A DNA stretch of 64,000 nucleotides from Chrysomallon squamiferum (lineage: Eukaryota > Mollusca > Gastropoda > Neomphalida > Peltospiridae). The stretch covers positions 7,786,227 through 7,850,226 of the forward strand of contig CM022671.1 of NCBI GenBank assembly GCA_012295275.1. The letters are read 5' to 3'. The position numbers and the translations under genes were made by a program. The first letter of the stretch is position 1; each line of letters starts with the position of its first letter. The notes under the pieces were generated by a model, which made no database searches, had not been told where the DNA came from, and was given only the letters and a program-made list of their open reading frames with translations. Positions 28,868 through 41,980 of this stretch are shown piece by piece.

Positions 28868-31800
28868 GTGAATGTGTATATGCATAGATAAATATATACA
28901 CATGTATCTCTATATCTGTAAATAAAGATAAATTTGATCAAAAATTCTTACAAATAATACTTGTTTGATATTAATATTTTATATTTTCAGCTCCATGGAG
29001 TCCCATTTCTACATTACTCAGTGAGAGTCAGGTTAACCAGCTTGAAATAATGTGCGCTAAAAGAATTAACAGGCAACAGAATACTTAAATCATATAAACA
29101 TTAGAAATAATTTTTAGAAAATGTTAAAGAAATTGAATTCATATTAAAATCTTCTAGATTATGAAACATTAAGAATATTTAAACTATATACTTGTTAAAC
29201 ATCTCACTTTTTTTTAGTGCTGTGATCATAAAATTAATGCTTTGGGAATGAAATTAATTCCACATTTTGTTCCACTGAAACTTAAATTTGAATCTTTATT
29301 TTAGATCTTTAAAGATGCATGCTGTTCAAGCATTGTGATAAATATTCATAAACAATACAAACCTTGGTTCAGCCAATACATTTAAGAAGTCAGAAATTTG
29401 TATTATAAATTTATAAATTATGATGTTTGAAAAATTGGTTTGCATGATGACAAATATTTAATTTTTGTTATTCTTCTGATGTGTTGTAGCATTTAATTCC
29501 TAAAATGTTGTATTTGATTTGATTTTGGTTTTGATGTTTATATATATATATTTTAAGGATGCCTGTACAGTATATAATTGGAGAATGGGATTTTTGTGAT
29601 TTAACCCTGAAAGTTGAGCCACCTACACTAATACCTAGACCAGAAACAGAGGTAGGTAAACATCAGACTATGAATTTCATTATTTCTGTATTTAAGTTAA
29701 ATATATTGTTATTATTATTATTTTATTTTTATTTTTAAAAAATTTGTTATTATAAAACAATTTTCAAAAAAATACTTTTTTTTTTTTTTTTTTGTTATTA
29801 TAAAACAAACTTTCAATCCTATTTATCACAATTTTTTTTATAATATATTAAAATGGTAACATGCTTTGATTTATCAAGTTCTTTTCATTCTAATAGGAAC
29901 TAGCTAACTTTGTGATTTCATACATAAAAGGATTTCATCAAACTCATTTCAAAGTAATGGACATTGGAAGTGGATCAGGTGCTTTGATCCTAGCCATTTT
30001 ACACAGTTTGTCATTTGTAAGTCGAACATAAAACTTAAATACTTGTTTTTATGTGTCGAATTACTTGCCAGATTTTAAACATTTTTCCTCATTATTTTAT
30101 TTTTGTTCTAAGTCATAAACAATTGCTGTGATAAATTTTATTTACTTTTTCTTGCTGATTGGAAGACAGTCAAGCAGTCAAGATAAATAGAAAACAAATT
30201 ATTTTAAAATTTGTAGTGATTTAACAGGTTTTTTTGTTCTTTTTAAAATAAATATCCAAGAATCCATATTACACAGACTTTTATGTTTTCTCAGGCTGCA
30301 GTATAAAAAACAAATTAATTTACATCTGGTGTTTTTATAGGTTTCTGTTTATTAGTATTTTACATTTTACAGTTGAACTTAAATAATATGTGTGTACACT
30401 ATGTTGGATTTTACATTGTTTTCAACACAGACTTCTGGTGTAGCTGTTGATGTTGCTGAACATGCATGCAGACTAACAATGGAGAATGCTGTTATTTCTG
30501 GTGTTGAGAACAGACTTAAAGTGATAAAATTGGATATTACAAAAGGTTATTTCTCCAAAAAACACTTCTCCACTTTAAATAGATATTTGATGGACATGTT
30601 CGTATTACTTCAGAACAAATTTTTTATTGACATTCAGATGAAGTATTAAAAATATATTTATTAGAGTGAAAAAACTGTACAAAAGATTACAAAAGATTAT
30701 TTCTCAAAACACTTCTTCACTTTAAATATAGACATTTGACACTATGTTATCATATTGATATTCAGATCATTTAATGAAAATATATTTGTATCAGAATTCA
30801 ATATATAAAAGAAAATAAATTTATCTGAAAGGAAAATAAATTAACTGTCCAACTGTAGAATTGCCTTTAATGGTATATCGCATTTAGAGAAATGCCTATA
30901 AAGACTTTATTTTACATGTATGTTTAATTAAATTTAGAATATTGATTTCCTTTTAATTTTGTTTTAAATTTTTGTTTTAAATTTTGTTTATTGTATTTTT
31001 GCAGATATTTCTGACTTAATCCACATGTCTCCCTTTGATTTAATTGTCAGCAATCCTCCTTATTTGACAGACAAATGTTTGCAGGATATTGAAGCTGAAT
31101 TGAGGTTTATTTTCTCAAATAAATCATTATTCCGTTTGCTATTATAATTTATTTTTATCATGATGTTATAGAATAATATACTTATTGATATAAATAGCAT
31201 TTTGGCAAGCATTATTAAAATTGTTATTTAGCAAGGTTTTTTTTAAAATTTTATTAATTATTTATAAATTGAACTGATTTCTGACTATTATTTGTTGTGA
31301 TTGTTGTTGTTTTGGGTGTTTTTTTTCCAAGATATGAAGATAACAAGGCTTTATATGGTGGACCTGATGGTCTTGACATTGTCAAATCAATCCTTTCTTT
31401 AGCTCCCCAGCTTCTTAAACCAAATGGGTGAGTACTGCATTTTGCTTTAAAAATTTAAGAATAAGCACAGTAATAGTTATCTAACATTTTTTAGTTTCTC
31501 AGCCTTGTTAAGTTTACTTTATTAAAAATTCATGACTAATTGTGCATTGTTAAATATCAGCATTTGTTCACAGTACTTTGTAAACTCATTAACATTCTTA
31601 AGATGAGAAATTATATTGCTCTTACAAAAACTAATCTTACAAACACTTCTTGATAATGACAATGATTTAAAATGAAGGTAAAATTAAATGCCCAATTTCT
31701 TTGTCTTTCTGTATACATTGAAAACCTAACATTTTGCTTATTTATTCTTTGAGGGAATGAAATAGTCAAACACATTCACTTTTTCTTGGTGTTTATTTTT

Positions 31801-32397
31801 TATTTTTTATTTACTTATTTGTTATGTTAAAATCTGTGGTTTTAAAACTGCAACTCATTTAAGATAGTTATTATAATTTCAAAGACAAAAAGGTTATTAA
31901 TGTATTTGTTCATTCCATTTTTAAGATTTTGTATTTTTAAAATTTTAATCATGCCAGGGTATACAAAAAAAGGTTATTAATGTATTTGTTCATTCCATTT
32001 TTAAGATTTTGTATTTTTAAAATTTTAATCATGCCAGGGTATACAAACTTACTGGAGATTGTTAGTTGACTTAACACAAGAATGGCACTGAAACAATTAA
32101 AAACTAAAACTTGCAACAGAAACAATATGTTATTTTAGTTTTCTAGTTTATAACAAAAATAAATAAACAATAAGCAAAAGACTTTTATGAAAGCTTTCTG
32201 GAACTTAATAAAACATTTTACATATTTTTTTTTCAAGATCTCTCTGGTTGGAGTTGGGATTAGGACAGTGTTTGAAAGTGAAGAATCTTGTGCAGAAAGA
32301 CACAGCTTACAAACTGAAGTACATTGAAACACTGAAAGATTTTACTGACAGGGACAGATTTTGTCATCTTGAATATAAAAATGGAGCCAACACTTAG
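28305..32397 (+). CDS. HEMK1: HEMK1, release-factor glutamine N5-methyltransferase, eight exons
   Basis: The family methylates the GGQ glutamine of peptide-chain release factors using S-adenosylmethionine; HEMK1 is the mitochondrial form. Exons: 28305-28539, 28991-29072, 29558-29651, 29897-30016, 30431-30545, 31005-31104, 31332-31427, 32238-32397; 333 residues, close to human (338 as I recall). The N-terminus is basic and lacks acidic residues ([10 protein letters not shown]), like a mitochondrial presequence. Landmarks: [12 protein letters not shown] (107-118), LIPRPETE (130-137), SAM-binding DIGSGSG (159-165), acidic loop end AVDV, catalytic NPPY (232-235), and [16 protein letters not shown]. 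Intron 2 must use a GC donor (29073) to keep the frame. The acceptor (ttttacag) sits six bases before the ATG, so a non-coding first exon is expected near 27.5 kb. Confidence 0.93.
28763..28864. repeat. (TA)n and (TG)n microsatellites in HEMK1 intron 1
   Basis: (TA)n at 28767-28790 and (TG)n at 28821-28864. Confidence 0.93.
30535..30795 (+). repeat. Diverged tandem duplication of HEMK1 exon-5/intron-5 boundary
   Basis: About 30535-30655 is repeated at about 30678-30795 (acaaaaggttatttctcc against acaaaagattatttctc, then cacttctccactttaaata against cacttcttcactttaaata). The duplicate has lost the GT of the donor (gg to ga). Confidence 0.8.
31484..31605 (+). repeat. Inverted repeat, left arm (HEMK1 intron 7)
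   Basis: 122 bp, reverse complement of 34350-34471 with three mismatches by eye. Confidence 0.9.
31887..32046. repeat. Perfect 80-bp tandem duplication
   Basis: 31887-31966 is repeated exactly at 31967-32046 in HEMK1 intron 7. Either very recent or an assembly artefact. Confidence 0.95.
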
Positions 32398-33100
32398 TAT
32401 CCTGAACAATATATTCCACCTTGCCATGTGAAGTTTACAAATGCACAGATCTTCATCAAACAGATGACACTACATTACTACTCATTCAGTTTTTTACTCA
32501 TATTTTCTGTATATATTATCATCTAAAATTTAAAAAACAAAATAACTCTTTTGACTATCAAGTGTACAAAATTCATAAAAATATTCTTAATAATAGATTT
32601 AACTAATTAATACATTTCTTTGTTATTAGTTTTATTAAATTTTGTGATAATTGTTTTTCTTGTGGGTTCATTTTTTGTTTGCTGTTTGTTTTTTGTTATT
32701 TGTCCTTTTAGCTTCCTTTTTTTTTTTCTCTCTTCTTTGTAAAATATGAATTACATGTTCCTTAGTCAAAATTAAACACAAATGGAAAGAAATGAAATAA
32801 AACCTCCATTACTGTCCTCTTCCCTAAAGGATCTTTCTTTTTTTTTTTTAAAAAAGAAGAAAAAAAAGAGAATAAACAAGTCATCAGTATTTGAAAAACT
32901 TATAAATGGAAAAAAACAACAAATGGAGGACATTTTATTAAATAATTTATTCAGCAAAACATAATCAATCAACAGTTCATTTAAAACTAAAATTTGTATA
33001 AGCCAATATACTGAAGTAATCAACATGAACATTCTAAAGTAAAATCAGTGCTTTTCAATGACTTTTTTATATATATTTGTTTTATAAAATTTGTACTTAT
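32398..33100 (+). other. HEMK1: HEMK1 3' UTR and downstream
   Basis: AATAAA at 32796-32801 is a candidate poly(A) signal. T-rich up to about 32.75 kb, then the skew turns A-rich. No further exon seen. Confidence 0.45.
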
Positions 33101-36100
33101 TTCTTTAAAAGAATACTTACAACAATTTAAATGGAACAGAAAAAAATTTAAAAAAAAAAAAAAAAATCCCCAAACCTTTATTTACATAAAACCTTTTAAA
33201 ACTATTACATGAAATTACTTAATTTTACATTCAATTATTCCAGTAATAATTTATCCCATGATACAAAAATAAATAAACATTAAAAACATTAATTTGCCAT
33301 GATAGATACAATACTGTTATCTTTTATTAATAATAATAACCTAACTATCCTATAGTACTATTAATCATATGGAACTAAAACAGCAATATCTTACATCATG
33401 TCCATGTTTTTACAAACAATATATTCAACAAAAGATAAAGCATAAAAAAGAAAAGAAAAATAAAGTATTCTAAATATTTTTATACATACATACATATATA
33501 TATATATATATCAACCAGTCCAATAATGATATTATTTATAATGTGAAATTCTTAATAAAAAAGAAAAAGAAAAAAGAACAAAATATAATAACAATTCCTT
33601 GCAGTGCATAACTATTTTTCTTTCATTATTGTACTATGTTTGCTAAAGGGACAAACTACAGTCATGAATAAGCAATTCTTGAGCCATGTGATAAGCTAAT
33701 CCACATACATGTATAAACAGTACAAAATACAGATATTTATGTAGAAAAATACACTGAATCATTGATATTTCTACAAAAATAATACTAAATCTAAATTCGT
33801 GCATGCATTATTATCATATTATTATTTACTGAGAATACACCAGTATGAGGAAAGCAAACATCTGAAAACATCATTACAAACATTTCTCTAAACACACTAT
33901 ATTCAAAGATACACGCCACTTTAAAGCATAGCATGGAATGTAAGAAAATCAGAAGGGGCCAACAATCCTGTATATATGCATACAAAAATTATTATTTTTT
34001 TTTTTTTTTCAAATAATAAAGCAAAGAAATGAAACTGTACAAGGCTGCACAACACTTGGTTTGATGAATATTCTCATGATTTGAAATTCATGATGAGCAT
34101 GATAAAAAAAATTTACAGTGACATTTATTCCACAACTTCATTTACATTACACTTTATCATTAACAAATAAAAAAATAATGCTAATAATAATAATAAATAT
34201 TATTACACTGCTTATTCCAGTTATGTCAGACAAAATTGATTACATGTTAGACATGCTTAACAGAGAAAAATATAAAAATTAAAAATAAAAACCTAATTCT
34301 AAAATAAAACCGTATCATAGATAATATATAACAGAGCAATAGTATTTCACATCTTAAGAATCTTAATGAGTTTACAAAGTACTGTGAACAAATGCTGATA
34401 TTTAACAATGCACAATTAGTCATGAGTTTTTAATAAAGTAAACTTAACAAGGCTGAGAAACTACAAAATGTCAACAGTCTGTTAACTGTAAAAAAACATA
34501 GAACATAATCAGTTTTTTAAACTCTGAAAACCAGTATTGAAAATGTGAACATTAAATATTTGCAACTTGTTACACTGCTAGTGGAAGAATATGATTTTAA
34601 GTAATCAATTATTTTTCAGTGTTCGAGTTTCATAAAACATTTATATTTGGAAGTGTTTTGTCTTTACAGAATGGATATTTGGAAAAATTATAAACTCATT
34701 TTAACAGAATGTTAAACTGCCATGAAATGGATTGTCAAGTTGGATAAAAATATTTGCAATCTCATCTAAATGCAGATTTGCTCTTCAGTCCTAACATAAT
34801 TTCATGCAGATAATGCAATATGATATTTAATATTTAACATGTAACTGGTTTTCTTTTCCACAGTATTAATTTTCAAATTATCTTCTAACATTTGAGGTCT
34901 ACTAAATAATAAAACATTTTTACATTTTTCAGTTTTGCATATTAATTTGTTACTTTTAAACACTAAGCTATATTAAAGAAATAAGGATACAGGGGTAAAG
35001 CACTAACACACAATAACAACTTGTACAAAAGCTAGCAGCTTTGAAAATAGACTTTTTATAAAAGAAATAAGCTGTTAATGGAAGACAAATAAACAACATT
35101 TTAAAAATACATGGCTTTTATTAATTTTGGAAATATTTATTTTGTTTCTTTATTAAAAAAATAAATGTTTTATTTGGTTGAAAGCTTTAAAAAATACTTA
35201 TATGTTTATATCTCATCTAGCTAAAAACAATTACGAATAAAATTAAAAACAGAATAGAAAAAGTACTTATATTAGATTTTCAACAAGTTATTCCAAAATA
35301 CATACATCTTATTTTTTTAAAGCAGAATAGATTTAAAAAAAAAAAACATTGATTTTTTTTTTTTTTTACTATAAGTGTCACTGTATATTACTGTCTTATT
35401 AACAAGTGTACAATTCTATTATAAATTTTAAGATGTCACTCTTTAATCAATAGAATTCATTTTGCAGATTTAATTTACTTATGTTTTCCTTATGCAATAA
35501 AAAAAAAGTCAAAAAAGAAAACCCTCTTTAAGATACGAGAAACTGTCATTAGCTGATCATTTAAAATTCTGCAAAGCATTTTAATGAACAAATCTGATAA
35601 ATGAGGAATGACCAACATTCAGCCCATACACATGCAGAAAACTTCAGAAAAATACCATTATTACACAGACCAAAGACTGGTTCAAAAAGTTACAAAATTT
35701 TATTACATTTATTTATTTCAATAAAACAATAACCAAAAATAATTTTACTTTCCTGTGTGATCATTAATTTTCTTGTATTTACCAAAGATAATTACATTTA
35801 ATGATTATTTTTTCAGGGTTTTTAAAAAAAAAAAAATGTTTTAATTTTTTTTTTTATACTTCCACTTGCATTAATTGTAACAATGGTATTCTTCCAGTAA
35901 CCCAGGCCATTAAAAAACAAGCCCAATCACCCACAACATCAATAATTTAACTGAAAAACATAAACAATACAAATAGCTTTATTTATTATTTACCAGTGAT
36001 CTGAATTTAGTAATATTATATACATTAAAACAAACATAGCATGAAGCAAATGACAATGCTTTAACTCTGAATGATGCTGGAGTATAATGCTTCAATGGTT

Positions 36101-36213
36101 TCCAGTAGTTTACTCGAAACATTAAAAAACATCAAAACAGACTGAGCCAGCAAACCTGATGTACCAATAATAATGCTGGAATTCGTCAAATCTGTTTAAT
36201 CACTGAAAACTCT

Positions 36214-36257
<44 letters not shown>

Positions 36258-38381
36258 TGCTGCTTTAGTTTAATAGATGTTTATTTTGACATGTATGTAA
36301 ATTATAACCCGTTCCATGATGTTTCTTCTCTGTGCATATTTTGTAGATAAAACAAAAGACAACACATGTTGCACGAAACAGAATTCACAAAATGTGTTAG
36401 TGAAGTTATCTACAAAACAGAAATAATAATAGTAATTTGAACAGAGTAACAAAAACAATAATAAAAAATTAATTTAACAAATAAACAAACCAAGTTAGCC
36501 CTTTATGAAATTTTTACAATGTGACAATAGATGAAACAAAAGGAAAAATGTTAAAATTTCTTGGTGATAAATACCAATGTACACGCAACAAAGTAACTAA
36601 CTTCTTGGCATGATAACAAACACAAAATTTAAAACATAAAGAAAACAAAACAGCCATCATTGTGGTAACAAAACTAAATTACCTGATTTTACAACATTTA
36701 CATCCTGTCTAATTTCAGGATCAAATCATTAACAACCCATTTACACCAATTACTAAACACTAATATTTTAACTTGTACTAAAAGATACATTACTAAATAG
36801 TTACCTTTGTTTTTATTTATTTTTTAATATATGTTTTTCAATTAAAATTCTATATGTTAATACAAAACATTTATTTTAAACTATTTTATTTTTTTTATTT
36901 TTTATCTAATGGGTTTTTAAAATTTATTATATGTATAATTTAAAATAGGAAAATGAATTTCTCTTGCACCTTTCACGAAAGATCACCAGCAACATTTTGT
37001 ATAAATTTGTATATGCTGTTATTTTTCAAAATTTTCAATTCTTTGGTAAAATGTATTACTTCACAACACAATTCACTATTTCCTTTACACAATTAAATAT
37101 GTGTTAATAATTAATTTCAAACACAAATGCATAGGTGTCAATAGCTCATATTAACAGAACACTAGTGTATCAATTTGGTGAAATAGTGAAGTATTTTTAT
37201 AGAATAAGACAGTTTTTAAATGGTTTTAAACATGCAGACATCAAAGTTTGCCAATACCTATACTTTGCTTAAATGCACCTTTGATGATATTAGTAAAGTA
37301 TTTTGATATACTTTCAACTTAATATGTATATTTTGTTAAGAGAGACCAATCTTTTCTAATAATTAAGTTTGAGAATTTTATGATATTACCAATGATGTAC
37401 TTCCATTTTCCCTCCTTGATCAAGTCCAGAAAAACTCTCTGTGTTTGTGTTATATGAAAATGATTTAATTCTGGTCGAAATGTGCAGCTATAAAAGCTAC
37501 AAAATTTGTTTGTAACCACAATTAACCTTTAACATTTTTGTCATCGTTTATGTATGACTGAATCTATTTCTGACAGCAACATGAAAAAACAAAGCTAGTT
37601 AATCTTTGCTTTAAGAAGTTACATCAAAGTCTACTCTAGCGAAGTATGAAAATGTACATGAAAGCAGTTTTTACTTTTTATATTTTAACTAATAAAATAA
37701 TCTGAAAATATTTCAAAGTGGTTTATACTTATCACCAAAGGTCCATTTAACAGAAAGATCTACAACAAAAATCACTCATCCTCAAAATTACTGTGGCCAA
37801 TTATATATACATACACACACACACACATACATATATATTATTAATATATAAATGCATGCATATTTGTATGTTGTATTTCCAAAAGAGTTAATTATTGTTA
37901 TCTGTAAAACTAAAATCAAGACATCATTGTGGTTTAAGATTCAAATTTGCTGGGTGATAATAGTCACAGCTAGATTTAGCAGAGAGATATGCATTCAGAT
38001 GTTATTAATATAAAACTTATGATGCAATATTTTATTTCATTCTAGAAATATTAAATGACAGTGGTTATGACATTTTGAGCATGAGTAAACAAAAAAACAA
38101 AAACCTCCATCAAATTTCTGTTATATACTGCCTGCCACCAAATATTCTTATTTTAATTCTTATTTTTTTTAAATCGTTCTGCACAATTTTTCATTTTTTA
38201 AATTAATGTACAAAAGAAAAAACCATTACAATACAATGCTCTATACTAATATATTTAACTATATAATTGAAATTGTTACAAATGAGCAAGCCTGGCTTAT
38301 AATAATTTGGTGACGGACACTACAAAAAGTTAATGAGGCTCAAGGCACCAAAATCAGCCCGAACTTACTACACTCACACTT
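33100..38381 (-). other. Probable 3' UTR of the physin alternative transcript
   Basis: A-rich on plus (U-rich on minus), no coding exon recognised; TTTATT at 33177-33182 is a possible minus-strand poly(A) signal. Includes A-tract 36220-36253 and short TA/CA repeats at 33486-33512 and 37804-37830. The extent is inferred from strand skew. Confidence 0.35.
34350..34471 (-). repeat. Inverted repeat, right arm
   Basis: Matches the complement of 31484-31605 at about 97 percent. It lies about 2 kb past the HEMK1 stop, in the presumed physin 3' UTR. Confidence 0.9.
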
Positions 38382-38422
38382 CTAATATTGGGTTGGTGAT
38401 GGGGGATCAATTTCAATTTCAC
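38382..38422 (-). CDS. Alternative last exon of the physin gene
   Basis: On minus, acceptor ttttacccag precedes GT GAA ATT GAA ATT GAT, reading EIEIDPPSPTQY then TAG. Joined to a donor inside the main last exon (ccag|gtacgc, exon end 42016) the phase fits exactly (G|GT = Gly), replacing TQPDIDPQRV with EIEIDPPSPTQY. The intron would be about 3.6 kb. Homology cannot settle which form is used. Confidence 0.55.
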
Positions 38423-39120
38423 CTGGGTAAAATATAAAACAAGCTGTTAATGTGCATGATAAAAAAAAAAAAACATAAAAAATTAAAAAGCATTTACAAA
38501 ACAGACATGTATATGAGAAAAGTAAATCAATGTTTTCCTTTGTGTGAAAACATTGATAATAAAATAAAACAATATTTAATCAATAAACTGATGATAATGA
38601 TAATGTTGATGATTATGTAAATGATGATAATAACAATAATAATAGTAATAAAGATAATAAATAAGTAATAAATAGATAAATAAAAATATTTCATGACTTT
38701 TAAACACAATGCAAAACTCAGCAAGCATATTTTAAAAACAGTAGCAAAGCAAATTTAGTAATCAACATTTAACTGTAAAGAATGTTTTTATTTATTTTAA
38801 TTTTAAACTTTATTTTCCACATAATTATATTCTGTGCCAGCTGTTTTCCTGTATGATATCATAAAGCAATTGAAAGCAAAACAGCTATTACATACATATA
38901 TAAATAATAATGATAATACAAAATATTAAAGCACAATAATAATGAGGGTAAAGTGGGCACAAAATGACATATATAGATATTTTATTTTTAAGGGTTGTTT
39001 ATTTCATTAGTATTGAGAATGATGTGTGGGTAAATGATACAATAGAAAATACAGATAAGTGTCTCCTTTGTTTTACTTTTTAATCAATTAAAATTTAGGT
39101 TTTACAATAAATGCTACTAC

Positions 39121-39165
<45 letters not shown>

Positions 39166-40100
39166 GTTATTGTTATTGTTATTATTATTATTTCTAACAG
39201 TTCAGCAAAATATTTAAATAAATTTTTATTAATTATTTTTTTTATTTCTTCAACATTTCAACTTGCAGCTGGTATACTTTTACTTGCATTATTTATTAAT
39301 ATATTTTTAATTTTTAAACAGTTGTATTTTTTGCCAATACTGTGGGGTTTTTTAAAAAATAAATATTATTATTATTACTTTTTTTCTTAATGTCAGCACT
39401 TCATCTTTATTAATATTTTTCCCACAACAGAACAAGATATTATATAGATATATATGGGTATAATCAACAGACAAGGAAAAAAAAAAGTAATCGGACACTG
39501 TCTTTGGCCTCAAGTCAGGAGTCACATTTTTACTATGGATGCTATTTTATTTCTGTACACTGACCTATTATTAATAATAAATACTTCTTGTGTGTTCTTT
39601 GATTTGTGAGATGTTTTTTGTTGTTGTCCTCTTGGTCCTAATGAAAAAATGTTTCTGAAATTTGTGATGGATTGGAATTTATTTAAAAAAAAAAAAATTA
39701 TTATTACTTTGAATTTTTTTTTCTTATATTTCTTGTATTTTTTTTATGTTTCTTAAACATTATTATATCAGTTTGTAAAAATCAATGTCATTTTTTTTTT
39801 TTTTTTTTTTATGTATTTTTTAAAATTTTCACTTGGTTTTTCTCCTCCATATTTTATTACTTTTTTTTTATTATTATTTTTTTTTTTTTACTTCAACCAT
39901 ATATTATATTCTGATTAATGCTCTTCAGCTTGAATTGTCACGCTGCTTTATAAACTGCAGCTACTGCAACGATGACAAATTCTTTCTGTGTTAATAATCT
40001 CAATTGGCACACTGTATTGACAAGATTCTGAAAAATGGTTCTGGAATTTGCACAATTTTTCATCAAATGAACTCACTGCTGAAGCCATTGCACAGTAAAG

Positions 40101-40140
<40 letters not shown>

Positions 40141-41980
40141 CTTGGGTGTGATAATAAAACAGCAAAGATACAAAGGGAATAAGATTGTGTTTAGCCATGC
40201 AGTAAATACTAATCTATTTTAGCACCTGTGAATGTGTGTACTGTAAAAAAGTTATTATTCACAGATGTGTTACCAATGGATATTGATAAATAGGATTTTT
40301 ATGAATTTTGTTTTGATTTTTATTTACTAATTTATTTATTTATTTAATTATTATTTTATTTTTTAAAGTATTTTATGGTGCTTTGTTTATATGCATGTAA
40401 AGCTATTGTAAGTTTTAATTAGTAAGCATTGTTTTCGGAATACAAGTTCATACCTATAAAATCGAGATATTAAAATTCTGAAAGAAAAATTATAGGTAAT
40501 AACCCACACACAATAAAATTAAAGACATATTATACAAAAATCCAGAGTGAAAATATTTCACATGATGTGATATATCTGCAAGTTGGTATAAATAAATAGA
40601 CTAAATGCAAAATTAAAAAAATAGGACTTAATAAACTCTATCAATAGTAATATATTTAATTCGAATATTAAAACAACTATCAAAATTATTTTTGTTTTCA
40701 GTTCTAGATGGCTCAATTAAAAATACATTTCTTTTTATCTTTTTTTTTTTTCTGTAACTTTTAGAAAAAAAAGAAATAAACTTCTGTGAGAAATATTTAA
40801 AAACTTTTTTTTTCTTTTTTTTTTTTCTGTTTTTCAATGGGAAGGGAAGGCTGGCTGTAATTTAAAAAAAAAAATTAAATTTTTTTTTTTTAAATTTATT
40901 TCCTCAAATTAAAAGAAAATGAAGGGCTGCATTTGGACCAAAAAAAAAAAACCAGGACGCAAATTTTTTGACTGATGTCATCAAGAACATAGTGATAAAT
41001 GCTGAAACCCACCACTCATAAATTCAGGTCAAGGATTCTTCATCGCAAATCATTTATCATATGAATGTTCATTTAAACAGTAACAAAAATAATCACCTAA
41101 CTACTACCATAAATATTGTTTACAAAAATGAATGAAATCTGGTGGAGTGAAAGAAAATTGTTATTTGAAAACAAATTTTAGTAACATTTTTATCTTAAAA
41201 AAAACAATAAAACAATAAAATATACTGTCAAGAAAAAGATTATAAAATAAATAAAACATTTGGTGGTGTGAATGCAAATTCACATTTAATATTTGTAAAC
41301 AAAATTTATTAAAAATAAATAAGTAAATAAAAAAAAAAAAAAAACACACTAAATTATGTCAAGAAAAATATTATATAGCCTATTAAAGGAGTTAATTCTA
41401 AAATATATATCTCTATTGTCAATAAATAAAATAAAATTAAGATATTAACAAAAACCTGGAATCTATTTGGGAAAACTATTTTAATTGTTCAGCATTAAAT
41501 AACAAAAGAAATTTGTGTCAGCACTGTTGAAATCAGTGAAAACCAAATGAAAGTTTCTTTAAACATTTTAATCCCCAAGAATCAATTATAAAATGATCTC
41601 AATCAAACAAATGCTTCTTAAAAACTGATTTTATCGACTTTCCTTGGATTTATTTTACTCCCAAATATTGACAATTCACACAAATAAAGATGTCAAGGAC
41701 ACCACAGTAATTAGGAATCAAGATGAATATTCACAAAGGTGCTATCCTATTATGATCTAATCCTAGATTCCATTATTTGTTTTCCAAAAATGTAAAAACT
41801 GAATATAAGTTTAACAAAAAAAACCACACAAGTAAACAGAATGGAAAGTTCCCCCAAATCCTTAAAAACTGACACCTGTTACGGTTTGTGAATACAATAG
41901 CACCAGACACTGAATCAAACCAAGAAGGCTGAGGATGCAATCCCAAAGAAAGACTGGATTATGATGGACATTAGACCTAG
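38423..41980. other. Stretch between the two physin 3' ends
   Basis: No recognised coding sequence. It contains (ATT)n 39124-39191, T tracts 39789-39810 and 39880-39890, and A tract 40098-40135. A local T-rich block at about 39.0-40.4 kb interrupts the otherwise A-rich plus strand. This is intron if the alternative last exon is used, otherwise 3' UTR or intergenic. Confidence 0.5.
39124..39191. repeat. (ATT)n microsatellite with GTT block
   Basis: About 22 trinucleotide units. Confidence 0.95.
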
